64,000 nucleotides of DNA from positions 62,001 through 126,000 of the forward strand of contig DASUXA010000109.1 of the NCBI GenBank assembly GCA_036378155.1, given 5' to 3'. This DNA comes from DASUXA01 sp036378155. GTDB lineage: Bacteria > Actinomycetota > Actinomycetes > Mycobacteriales > Micromonosporaceae. The notes under the pieces were generated by a model. That model did not search any database. It was not told the DNA's origin and was given only the letters and a program-made list of their open reading frames with translations. Made by a program: the position numbers and the translations under genes. Shown here piece after piece: positions 56,837 through 64,000 of the stretch (the stretch's first letter is position 1; each line of letters opens with the position of its first letter).

Positions 56837-56853
56837 GCGCCAACGGCGCCCGC

Positions 56854-59800
56854 TCAGCTCCGGGCGACGGCGACCCGTACCGTCTCGCCGTCGCCGACCT
56901 CGCCGGCGAAACCGTCCGCCCCGACGTCGCCGAGCGTCACCGACGTCGCCAGGGTCTCGGCGGCGATGAACTCGCGGTGCGACTCGACCGCCGCGCGTAC
57001 CCCGTCCGGCGCGTCGACCACCAGGCTGATCCGGTCCGCCACGTCCAGGTCCGCCTCGCGGCGCGCCTGCTGGACCACCCGGATCACGTCGCGAGCCAGA
57101 CCTTCCGCCGCCAACTCGGGCGTGACCTGCGTGTCGAGCACGACGACGCCCTCGCCGCCGGGCAGCGGCGCGGAGCGCTCCGCGTCCGCCGCGACCAGCT
57201 TCAGGTCGTACTCGCCCTCACGCAGTTCCACCCCGGCCGCGACGGGATGCCCGTCGACCAGCGACCAGTCGCCCGCCTTGACCGCCTTGATCACCTGCTG
57301 CACCTGACCGCCGACGCGTGGACCGAGCACCCGCGGTACCACGGTCAGCACCTGCTGGCAGTACTCCCCGACCTCGCCGGTCAGCTCCACCGACTTGACG
57401 TTGACCTCGTCGGCGATCAGGTCGGCGAACGGTCGCAGCTGCGCCGCGCGCGGCGCGGCGACGGTCAGCTTCGACAGCGGCAGGCGTACCCGCAGCCCCT
57501 TGGTCTTGCGTAGGCTCAGCGCCGCCGAGCACACGTCACGCGCCGCGTCCATCCGGGCGACCAGCTCGTGGTCGACCGGCAGCTCGCCCGGCGTGGGCCA
57601 GTCGGTCAGGTGTACCGAGCGCCCGCCGGTCAGACCCCGCCACACCTGTTCGGTGGTCAGCGGCGCCAGCGGCGCCATCACCCGGCACAGGGTCTCCAGC
57701 ACCGTGTACAGCGTGTCGAACGCGTCGTGGTCGCCCGCCCAGAACCGGTCGCGGGACCGGCGCACGTACCAGTTGGTCAGCGCGTCGAGGTACCCGCGCA
57801 CCGTCCCGCACGCCCCGGAGATGTCGTAGTCGTCCAACGCCCGGGTCACGTCGTCGACCAGTTCCCCGGTCTTCGCCAGCACGTACCGGTCGAGCAGGTG
57901 GTCGGAGTCGACCCGCCGGCGCGCCTGGTACCCCTCCGCGTTGGCGTACAGCGAGAAGAAATACCACACGTTCCACAGCGGCAGCAGAACCTGACGGACC
58001 GCGTCCCGGATCGCTGTCTCGGTGACCGCCATGTCGCCGCCGCGCAGCACCGGCGAGGACATGAGCATCCAGCGCATCGCGTCCGACCCGTACCGGTCGA
58101 ACATCTCGTAGACGTCCGGGTAGTTGCGCAGGCTCTTGGACATCTTGCGGTTGTCCGAACCGAGCAGGATGCCGTGGACCACCGCCGCGCTGAACGCCGG
58201 CCGGTCGAACAGCGCGGTCGCCAGCACGTGCATGGTGTAGAACCAGCCGCGCGTCTGACCGATGTACTCGACGATGAAGTCGCCCGGATAGTGGTGCTCG
58301 AACCATTCGGCGTTCTCGAACGGGTAGTGCACCTGGGCGAACGGCATCGAACCCGACTCGAACCAGCAGTCCAGCACCTCCGGTACCCGGCGCATCGTCG
58401 ACCGTCCGGTCGGGTCGTCCGGGTTCGGCCTGGTCAACTCGTCGATGCCGGGTCGGTGCAGGTCGGTGACCTTGACCCCGAAGTCGCGTTCGAGGTCGGC
58501 CAGCGACCCGTACACGTCGACCCTCGGATAACGCGGGTCGTCGGACTTCCACACCGGGATCGGCGAACCCCAGAACCGGTTGCGGCTGATCGACCAGTCG
58601 CGGGCGTTGGCGAGCCACTTGCCGAACGAGCCGTCCCTGATGTGCTCGGGCGTCCAGTCGATCTGCTGGTTCAGCTCGACCATCCGGTCCTTGAACTTCG
58701 ACACCGCGACGAACCACGAGGACACCGCCTTGTACACCAGCGGCGTGTCGCAGCGCCAGCAGTGCGGGTACGCGTGGGTGTAGGTGTCGTGGCGCACCAG
58801 CACACCCCGCTCGCGCAGGTCCCGGATGATCGGCTTGTTCGCCTCGAAGACCTGAAGACCCTGGTACGGCGGCACTTTGCTGGTGAACCGGGTGTGGTCG
58901 TCGACGGTCAACACGGTCGGGATGCCGGCGGCGGCGCACGCGTTCTGGTCGTCCTCGCCGTACGCGGGCGCCATGTGGACCACGCCGGTGCCGTCCTCGG
59001 TGGTCACGAAGTCGCCGCCGAGCACCTGGAACGCGTTCGGGGTGTCGGCGAGGAAGTCGAACAGCGGGGTGTACCGGCGACCGACCAGCTCAGCCCCGCG
59101 CAGGGTCGCCACCGGCGTGTAGTCGGCGAGCTCCTTACCGTACGCGGCGAGCCGGGCCGAGCCGACGATGACCCGTTCGCCGTCCTTCTCCAGCACGGTG
59201 TACTCGATGTCCGGACCGACCGCGATCGCCAGGTTCGACGGCAGCGTCCACGGCGTGGTCGTCCAGACCAGGATCTTCTCGCCGCTGTCGAGCTGGAAGG
59301 CGACCGTCACCGCCGGGTCCTGCCGGTCGCGGTACACGTCGTCCATCCGGGTCTCGGTGTTCGACAGCGGCGTCTCGCACCGCCAGCAGTAGGCGAGCAC
59401 CCGGAAGCCCTCGTACACGAGCCCCTTGTCGTACAGGCTCTTGAAGGCCCACATGACGCTCTCCATGTAGCTGAGGTCGAGCGTCTTGTAGTCGTCGGCG
59501 AAGTCGACCCAGCGCGCCTGCCGGGTGACGTACCGCTCCCACTCCTGCGTGTACCGCAACACAGAGGTCCGGCACGCCTCGTTGAACTTCTCCACGCCGA
59601 GGTCGAGGATCTCCGCCTTGGTGGTGATGCCGAGTTGCTTCTCCGCCTCCACCTCGGCGGGCAGCCCGTGGCAGTCCCAGCCGAACCGCCGCTCCACCCG
59701 GTGACCGCGCATCGTCCGGTAACGCGGTACCACGTCCTTGACGTAGCCGGTCAACAGGTGCCCGTAGTGCGGCAGCCCGTTGGCGAACGGCGGGCCGTCG

Positions 59801-59964
59801 TAGAACACGTACTCGTTGGCGCCGTGCTCGCCCGCCGGGCGGGACTCGACGCTTGCCTCGAAGGTGCCGTCGGACGCCCAGTAGTCGAGCACCTCCCGCT
59901 CGACCTCGGGCAGGTTGGGGCTGGCCGGTACACCGGCCGCGGAAGCGTTCCGGGGGTACGCCAT
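56854..59964 (-). CDS. ileS: Isoleucyl-tRNA synthetase, type 2
   Basis: Charges tRNA-Ile and edits mischarged valine. The 1,036-residue protein has the type 2 (eukaryote-like) HIGH motif GLPHYGH and KMSKS in SDNRKMSKSLRNYP. The CP1 editing domain lies between about residues 190 and 400. Type 2 enzymes are generally resistant to mupirocin (family knowledge). ATG 59964 has AGGAG 8 nt upstream, but that site can be hidden by the upstream T-box. A disordered Ala-rich start precedes the catalytic domain. Confidence 0.96.
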   Translation of the reverse strand: MAYPRNASAAGVPASPNLPEVEREVLDYWASDGTFEASVESRPAGEHGANEYVFYDGPPFANGLPHYGHLLTGYVKDVVPRYRTMRGHRVERRFGWDCHGLPAEVEAEKQLGITTKAEILDLGVEKFNEACRTSVLRYTQEWERYVTRQARWVDFADDYKTLDLSYMESVMWAFKSLYDKGLVYEGFRVLAYCWRCETPLSNTETRMDDVYRDRQDPAVTVAFQLDSGEKILVWTTTPWTLPSNLAIAVGPDIEYTVLEKDGERVIVGSARLAAYGKELADYTPVATLRGAELVGRRYTPLFDFLADTPNAFQVLGGDFVTTEDGTGVVHMAPAYGEDDQNACAAAGIPTVLTVDDHTRFTSKVPPYQGLQVFEANKPIIRDLRERGVLVRHDTYTHAYPHCWRCDTPLVYKAVSSWFVAVSKFKDRMVELNQQIDWTPEHIRDGSFGKWLANARDWSISRNRFWGSPIPVWKSDDPRYPRVDVYGSLADLERDFGVKVTDLHRPGIDELTRPNPDDPTGRSTMRRVPEVLDCWFESGSMPFAQVHYPFENAEWFEHHYPGDFIVEYIGQTRGWFYTMHVLATALFDRPAFSAAVVHGILLGSDNRKMSKSLRNYPDVYEMFDRYGSDAMRWMLMSSPVLRGGDMAVTETAIRDAVRQVLLPLWNVWYFFSLYANAEGYQARRRVDSDHLLDRYVLAKTGELVDDVTRALDDYDISGACGTVRGYLDALTNWYVRRSRDRFWAGDHDAFDTLYTVLETLCRVMAPLAPLTTEQVWRGLTGGRSVHLTDWPTPGELPVDHELVARMDAARDVCSAALSLRKTKGLRVRLPLSKLTVAAPRAAQLRPFADLIADEVNVKSVELTGEVGEYCQQVLTVVPRVLGPRVGGQVQQVIKAVKAGDWSLVDGHPVAAGVELREGEYDLKLVAADAERSAPLPGGEGVVVLDTQVTPELAAEGLARDVIRVVQQARREADLDVADRISLVVDAPDGVRAAVESHREFIAAETLATSVTLGDVGADGFAGEVGDGETVRVAVARS

Positions 59965-59973
59965 GACTCGATC

Positions 59974-60190
59974 TCCTCGCGCCGCTACGTCCGCATCGTC
60001 ACGCGAGGACGAGCGCGGCAGCGCCATCTGTGGCGCGCCGTACGCCCGCGGTACCACCTCGCTTGGTCGGGGACACGTCCCCGACCCGCTCGTTGGCCGG
60101 CTGTGACGGGCCGGACCCGTCCGGTTCTACTCGGGCGCGACGCGCCCTTTCTTCCGGAGGCTCACCGGTGATAGCCGGGTCGATGCCTGT
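59974..60190 (-). ncRNA. T-box riboswitch (translational) of ileS
   Basis: On the minus strand, stem I reads CCCGGCTATCACCGGTGAGCC (60179-60159), with specifier codon ATC at 60172-60170. The other side of the stem carries GAGTAGAACCGG, and GACCC (60181-60177) closes with GGGTC (60118-60114). Stem III is a perfect 10-bp hairpin (60065-60086). The T-box sequence AGGTGGTACCGCG lies at 60059-60047. TCCTCGCG (60009-60002) can pair with CGCGAGGA (59981-59974), which contains the ileS Shine-Dalgarno, so uncharged tRNA-Ile should expose the site. TACTCT at 60203-60198 is a candidate -10. Confidence 0.93.
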
Positions 60191-60310
60191 GCCGACAAGA
60201 GTACCCGTACCGCGTCGCGCTCCTCATCCCGGTTACCGGCGTACCGCGGGTGTCCCAGGTAGGGGCAAGTCACCCGAAGCGGGCACGACGGGCGGTAGAT
60301 TCCCGTCTGG

Positions 60311-61180
60311 ATGGCACCCTACGGCGACCACTTCGCCTGGCGGCACGGCCGCGAACCAGCCGGCACCCCGAAGCCGTTGACCGGCGGCTCGGCGCGCCTG
60401 CTGATGCTCGTCGCGGCGCTGCTCGCGCTGCTCGGACTACCGCTGTTCGCCGCCGCGACCCGCCTGTTCTTCGCCTGGACCGTTCCCGATCCGCTGGCGG
60501 CGGTGTCGCTGGGCGGCGCGTACTGGGCGAGCGCGGCCGGACTGTGGGTCGCCGCACGAGTGCGCCGCTGGGCGGATGCCCGCGTGGTGGTACCCGGATC
60601 CCTGGTGTACACCGTCGCGACCGTGGTGGTCGCCCTCGTGCACCGCGACACCCTGCACCCGGCTGCCGACTCGGGCGCCGTCACCCTGCTCGCCACCTGG
60701 CTGTGGCTCGCCGTGTACCTGGTGGTACCGGTGCTGCTCGCGGTGACCGCCGTCGGGCAGTGGCGGATCAGGGGTACCACGCCGCCCCGCGGACGACCGA
60801 CGCCCCGCTGGCTGTGGTCGCTCGTCGCGGTACAGGCGGTGGCGCTGCTCGCCGTGGGCGGCATCCTGCTGTTCGCCCCCGGCTACGCCGGCCGGGTCTG
60901 GCCGTGGCAGCTGACCTCGCTGACCGCCCAGGCGACCGGGGCGTGGCTGGTCGGGCTCGGCGTCGTCACGGTGCAGGTACTCGTCGAACGCGACCCGCGT
61001 CGGGCTCGTCCCGCTGCCGTGATCTGGGTGGCGCTCGCCGCCGTGCAACTGCTGACCATGGTCCGCTATCCCGGACAGTTCCCGTTCGGGTCGCCGGGCA
61101 GCCTCGGGTACCTGCTGGTGGTCGTCATCGGGCTGGTCTCCGGAGCACGCATACTTACCGGAGCCGGGCCGGACCGCTGA
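60311..61180 (+). CDS. Multi-pass membrane protein of unknown function
   Basis: A 289-residue protein with about eight hydrophobic helices in pairs, a basic N-terminal segment (HFAWRHGREPAGTPKPLTGG) and short loops. The phrase PWQLTSLTAQATGAWLVGLGV and MVRYPGQFPFGSPG near the end look conserved but I know no family. ATG 60311 has no Shine-Dalgarno; TAGATT lies 9 nt upstream (60296-60301), so it may be leaderless. It is divergent from the ileS T-box and converges on ndk. Confidence 0.8.
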   Translation: MAPYGDHFAWRHGREPAGTPKPLTGGSARLLMLVAALLALLGLPLFAAATRLFFAWTVPDPLAAVSLGGAYWASAAGLWVAARVRRWADARVVVPGSLVYTVATVVVALVHRDTLHPAADSGAVTLLATWLWLAVYLVVPVLLAVTAVGQWRIRGTTPPRGRPTPRWLWSLVAVQAVALLAVGGILLFAPGYAGRVWPWQLTSLTAQATGAWLVGLGVVTVQVLVERDPRRARPAAVIWVALAAVQLLTMVRYPGQFPFGSPGSLGYLLVVVIGLVSGARILTGAGPDR

Positions 61181-61220
61181 CCTGCCGCCCGCGCCCTGCG
61201 GTACCCGCCGCGACTGGCGG

Positions 61221-61634
61221 TCAGGCGACGTGCTCCGGGAACCAGAGCGCGATCTCGCGCTTGGCGCTGTCCACCGAGTCGGAGGCGTGTACCAGGTTCT
61301 CCCGGTTGGACAGCGACAGGTCGCCGCGGATCGTGCCCGCCGCGGCCTTGCGCCCGTCCGTCACGCCGACCAGCGCCCGCACCACGTCCACCGCCTCGTC
61401 GCCGGACAGGATCATGGCGACCAACGGCCCGCTGGTCATGAACGCCTTCAGCGGCGGGTAGAACGGCTTGTCCAGGTGCTCGGCGTAATGCTGGTCGGCC
61501 AGGTCCGCGCTCATCGTCCGCAGCGTCATCGCCTCGATGACCAGGCCCTTGCGTTCGAACCTGGACACGATCTCCCCGACCAGGCCGCGCCGGACCGCAT
61601 CCGGCTTGACCAGGACGAGCGTGCGCTGCGACAC
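61221..61634 (-). CDS. ndk: Nucleoside diphosphate kinase
   Basis: Equilibrates nucleoside di- and triphosphates through a phosphohistidine. The 137-residue protein has TLVLVKPDAVRRGLVGEI and the active-site NLVHASDSVDSAKREIALWF; Ala replaces the usual Gly after the catalytic His (NxxHGSD), a common actinobacterial variant. GTG 61634 is preceded by a perfect AGGAGGT 6 nt upstream, implying high expression. Its neighbourhood (DUF4233, folC) is conserved. Confidence 0.96.
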   Translation of the reverse strand: MSQRTLVLVKPDAVRRGLVGEIVSRFERKGLVIEAMTLRTMSADLADQHYAEHLDKPFYPPLKAFMTSGPLVAMILSGDEAVDVVRALVGVTDGRKAAAGTIRGDLSLSNRENLVHASDSVDSAKREIALWFPEHVA

Positions 61635-61803
61635 CGCGATACCTCCTCGACGTGATCCTGAGGGCAGCGTAACCGGCGCGACCGACCAGCCCGGCGGCGG
61701 GCGGCACAGACCCGTCGCTGACCCGGGTCGCCCGGCGGCGCGGCGGCTGGCACCGCCCGCCCGCTCCCCTTAGCCTGACGAAAAATCGTGGGGAGGTGGG
61801 GCG

Positions 61804-63084
61804 GTGGCGAACGGTCGTTGGTCCGTATCGGACGGTCGGGTCATGGCCAGCGCCGCGCTCGCTGTCCTGGCCCTGTTCGTCACGTCGGTCAGCGTGGGCA
61901 TGGGCAGTTGGGGTCTGGCCGCGCTCGGGGTGGCGCTGCTCGCCGCCGGCGTCGCGCTGTACACGGTGTCCGCCCTCAACAGCAGGGTGTTCAACTGGGT
62001 GCGCGGCTCGGGCCACGTGATCAGCCGCTCCGAGCCGCCGGACGGGGCGCCGACCGGGCGCTGCGTGATGCAGATGATCGTGCACGCCCCGGGGGTACCC
62101 GAGGTGAAGGTCAGCGTGCGTGAGCCGGACGTACCGGTCGCGATCTGGCCGGACCCGGGACGGGACATCCCGATCGAGGTGGCGCTGGGCAACCCGGGCA
62201 AGGTCCGGGTGCGCTGGGACCTGGCGCGGGGCCACGGGTACGCCCCGGCTCCGCTGGCCGAGGAGGATGTCGAACCGGCACAGGTCGTCGGCGGCGAACC
62301 GCTTCCCGAGGAGCCGACGGAAGAGATCGCGACGACGGTACCGCCGCCGCGTCGCCGACCCCGCCCGTACCCGGAGCCCGCCACGACGCCGGGGTCCGCG
62401 CCCACCGCGGTCGCGGTACCGACCCAGCCGGCCAGCCCGGACGAGCAGATCGCCGGGCTCACCCGCGTGGCGGACGCGCTGGTACTGACCACTGCCGGCG
62501 GGACCGAGCGACCCGCCGCGACCGAGGCGGCGGCGCCGGCCGAAACAGCCGAGGCGGCGGTACCGACCGAAACAGCCGAGGCGGCCGCCCCGTCCGCGCT
62601 GCCCGTCGAACAGGTCCGGCTGCTCGACCAGCCCGCCGGGGAACCCGCCGAGACGGTACCGGAGGCGATCACCCGCGCGTATGCCCAGTGGGTACCGGCG
62701 CAGCGCGGTGGACCGGCAGCGCGCGGCAGCTCCCCCAGCATGGTGGTCGCCGACCTGCGCCGGTCGCTGGCGTTCTACCGGGACATCGTCGGACTCGCCG
62801 AGATCGACCACACCGATCGCAGCGCGATCCTCGGCGCCGGCAACGACGGGGTGGTACTCCGCCAGGCGGACCCCATCGACACCGCCGAACCGCGCCGCAC
62901 CCACCTGATGCTCGAGGTCGCCGACCTGGACGGCGCGTACCAGGACCTGCTCGACCGGGGCGTGGTGTTCGAACACGGGCCGCGGCGGATCGGCGCGATC
63001 GAGCGGCGTGCCGTATGGGCGGCGACGTTCCTCGATCCCGACCTGCACCGGGTTACGTTGACCACGCTGCGTCCGTTGGACTGA
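61804..63084 (+). CDS. Membrane-anchored fusion protein with C-terminal VOC domain
   Basis: A 426-residue protein. Residues 15-60 form two transmembrane helices; residues 75-140 form a beta-rich domain (CVMQMIVHAPGVPEVKVSVREPDVPVAIWPDPGRDIPIEVAL); residues 145-300 are a disordered Pro/Ala/Glu linker with the repeat ETAEAA; residues 310-426 are a glyoxalase-fold (VOC) domain (SPSMVVADLRRSLAFYRDIVGL ... THLMLEVADLDGAYQDL). A membrane-tethered VOC domain is unusual. GGGGAGG lies upstream of GTG 61804. It converges on the DUF4233 gene with a 3-bp gap. Function unknown. Confidence 0.85.
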   Translation: MANGRWSVSDGRVMASAALAVLALFVTSVSVGMGSWGLAALGVALLAAGVALYTVSALNSRVFNWVRGSGHVISRSEPPDGAPTGRCVMQMIVHAPGVPEVKVSVREPDVPVAIWPDPGRDIPIEVALGNPGKVRVRWDLARGHGYAPAPLAEEDVEPAQVVGGEPLPEEPTEEIATTVPPPRRRPRPYPEPATTPGSAPTAVAVPTQPASPDEQIAGLTRVADALVLTTAGGTERPAATEAAAPAETAEAAVPTETAEAAAPSALPVEQVRLLDQPAGEPAETVPEAITRAYAQWVPAQRGGPAARGSSPSMVVADLRRSLAFYRDIVGLAEIDHTDRSAILGAGNDGVVLRQADPIDTAEPRRTHLMLEVADLDGAYQDLLDRGVVFEHGPRRIGAIERRAVWAATFLDPDLHRVTLTTLRPLD

Positions 63085-63087
63085 CGG

Positions 63088-63576
63088 TCAGCCCCAGCGA
63101 CGACGGATGTGCGGCGCGCCGAGCACCGTCCTGCGCACGTTCAGCACGTACAGCCACAGCAGCCCGAACAGCACGCCGAGCACCGCCAGCGCGACGTGGA
63201 AGTATCCGCTCGCCAGCAGCGCGACCTGCGGGAGCAGCGCGGCGTACCAGGCCCAGCGGTACCGCAACAGCCCGGCGAGCACCAGGCACAGCACGGCGAG
63301 GGCGACCACGACGGCGATCGCTGCCCCGGTCAGGTGCGCGCCGAGCTTGATCAACGGCAGGATCGCGAGCAGCAGCACGATCGCCTCGACCGCGAGCGCG
63401 CCCGCCCCGACCGCGCGTGCCGCCGCGACCGGGTTGCGCAACCCGGAGCGCGGCGACCGCGAAGAATCCGGCGACCGCGAAGAGTCCGCCGGGTTTGAAG
63501 AGTCCGCCGGTTGCGAAGCGTCCGCCGGCTGGGGACGCGACGCGTCCGACGGCTGGGCAGGAGTGGGCTCGCTCAC
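63088..63576 (-). CDS. DUF4233 membrane protein
   Basis: A 162-residue protein. Residues 1-47 are a disordered Ser/Pro/Asp arm built from repeats of the type SSNPADSSRSPDSSRSP, encoded by degenerate 18-bp DNA repeats. The DUF4233 domain follows with four helices and the RNPVAAARAVGAGALAVEAIVLLLAILPL start typical of the folC-linked family. Its GTG overlaps the folC stop by four bases. Function unknown; the folC-DUF4233-ndk order is a long-standing actinobacterial arrangement. Confidence 0.9.
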   Translation of the reverse strand: MSEPTPAQPSDASRPQPADASQPADSSNPADSSRSPDSSRSPRSGLRNPVAAARAVGAGALAVEAIVLLLAILPLIKLGAHLTGAAIAVVVALAVLCLVLAGLLRYRWAWYAALLPQVALLASGYFHVALAVLGVLFGLLWLYVLNVRRTVLGAPHIRRRWG

Positions 63577-64000
63577 CGGACCAGCAGCTTCCGCGCGTCC
63601 GCCACGGTGACCACCGACCCGGTGATCAGGACGCCCACCCCGCCGAGTTCGCCGTCGAGATCGGTCTCCGCCAGCGCTACCGCCTCCGAGATGGCGTCCG
63701 GCAGATCCGCCACCACATGCACGCGGTCCTCGCCGAACACCTCGCGCGCGTGCTCCGCCAGTTCCGCGACGGGCATGGCGCGGTCCGACGTGTTGCGGCT
63801 GACCACCACCTCGTCGAGCACCGGCTCCAGTTGTTCGAGCACTCCTCGGGCGTCCTTGTCGCGCAGGATCGCGACGACCCCGACCAGGCGGCGGAACGCG
63901 AACTCCTCCTGCAGCGCGCTGACGGTGGCCGCCATGCCGTGCGGATTGTGCGCGGCGTCGAGCAGGATCGTGGGCGCGGTACGCACCCGTTCCAGCCGAC
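63573..64000 (-). CDS. folC: Folylpolyglutamate synthase/dihydrofolate synthase, C-terminal part
   Basis: The C-terminal 142 residues of FolC, which adds glutamate to folates. The C-terminal Rossmann-like domain is recognisable from ERVRTAPTILLDAAHNPHG and the LVGVVAILRDKDARGVLEQL segment, to GVLITGSVVTVADARKLL at the end. The reading frame stays open to the window edge, so the N-terminal ATPase domain lies outside. Confidence 0.93.
   Translation of the reverse strand, partial: RLERVRTAPTILLDAAHNPHGMAATVSALQEEFAFRRLVGVVAILRDKDARGVLEQLEPVLDEVVVSRNTSDRAMPVAELAEHAREVFGEDRVHVVADLPDAISEAVALAETDLDGELGGVGVLITGSVVTVADARKLLVR

Larger units (their letters stand above)
56490..56853. other. Repeat-filled 364-bp gap between ileS and the acyltransferase gene
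   Basis: The gap holds palindrome copy C (56634-56687), a half-copy of the same core (CGCTGGTGGTGTACGCACATC, 56694-56714), a 27-bp direct repeat pair and a 15-bp tandem pair. No gene is supported. The ileS terminator function, if present, must lie here. Confidence 0.7.

Noticed and set aside
1..64000. tRNA, rRNA, insertion sequence or prophage genes
   Set aside because: No CCA-ended cloverleaf, rRNA signature, transposase or phage motif was recognised by eye in the gaps or open frames; a covariance-model scan would be needed to exclude small RNAs fully.

Overview
The window is a 64 kb, very GC-rich stretch from an actinobacterial chromosome, most likely a member of the Micromonosporaceae. 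This rests on third-position GC near 95% in every credible gene, frequent GTG starts, actinobacterial-only families (DUF6328, DUF4233, a defective deaminase between era and a CorC-type protein) and a core gene order that, as I recall it, parallels the Mycobacterium tuberculosis block from smtB/furB through uppS-recO-era, ybeY-phoH, dnaJ2-hrcA, lepA, rpsT-holA-comEC, rsfS-nadD, obg-rpmA-rplU-rne, ndk and folC. No insertion sequence, prophage, CRISPR array, rRNA or tRNA gene was found.

Layout. 1-4.9 kb: the tail of a membrane protein, a zinc regulon (znuA, znuC, znuB, an SmtB-type sensor, Zur) behind a Zur-type operator, a membrane protein and a reductase-like enzyme. 5.1-9.2 kb: VOC protein, large acyl-CoA dehydrogenase, DUF6328, a small unknown protein and an ArsC-like protein. 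9.3-15.2 kb (minus strand): uppS, recO, era, deaminase-like, CorC-like, ybeY, phoH. 15.3-21.3 kb: serine hydrolase/HIT pair, an SDR, a probable truncated gene, then rsmE-dnaJ-hrcA behind a CIRCE element. 21.5-25.7 kb: DUF4870, hemW, enoyl-CoA hydratase, a transglycosylase-like secreted protein, GlsB-like. 25.9-38.9 kb: lepA, a secreted GH25 muramidase, rpsT, holA and its coupled partner, a BrkB-like protein, comEC/comEA, degV, a lipoprotein, a phosphatase, rsfS, nadD. 38.9-44.6 kb: pepN, then trpS behind a Trp-Trp leader peptide attenuator, then an MFS exporter. 44.7-54.6 kb: obg, rpmA, rplU, a lipoprotein, rne, two radical-SAM-linked genes flanking a quinone oxidoreductase. 54.8-64 kb: UbiA-type prenyltransferase, acyltransferase, ileS with a translational T-box, a membrane protein, ndk, a TM-VOC fusion, DUF4233 and the end of folC.

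Most genes are housekeeping functions in ribosome assembly, RNA processing, protein quality control and cell-wall lipid supply. The more unusual content is regulatory: two different tRNA-charge sensors (trpS attenuator, ileS T-box), a Zur box laid over a promoter, many start codons with a -10 hexamer 6-8 nt upstream (leaderless mRNAs), and three copies of a dispersed long perfect palindrome family in intergenic DNA. No previously undescribed multi-gene system could be demonstrated; the palindrome family and the trpS/MFS leader region are the best leads.
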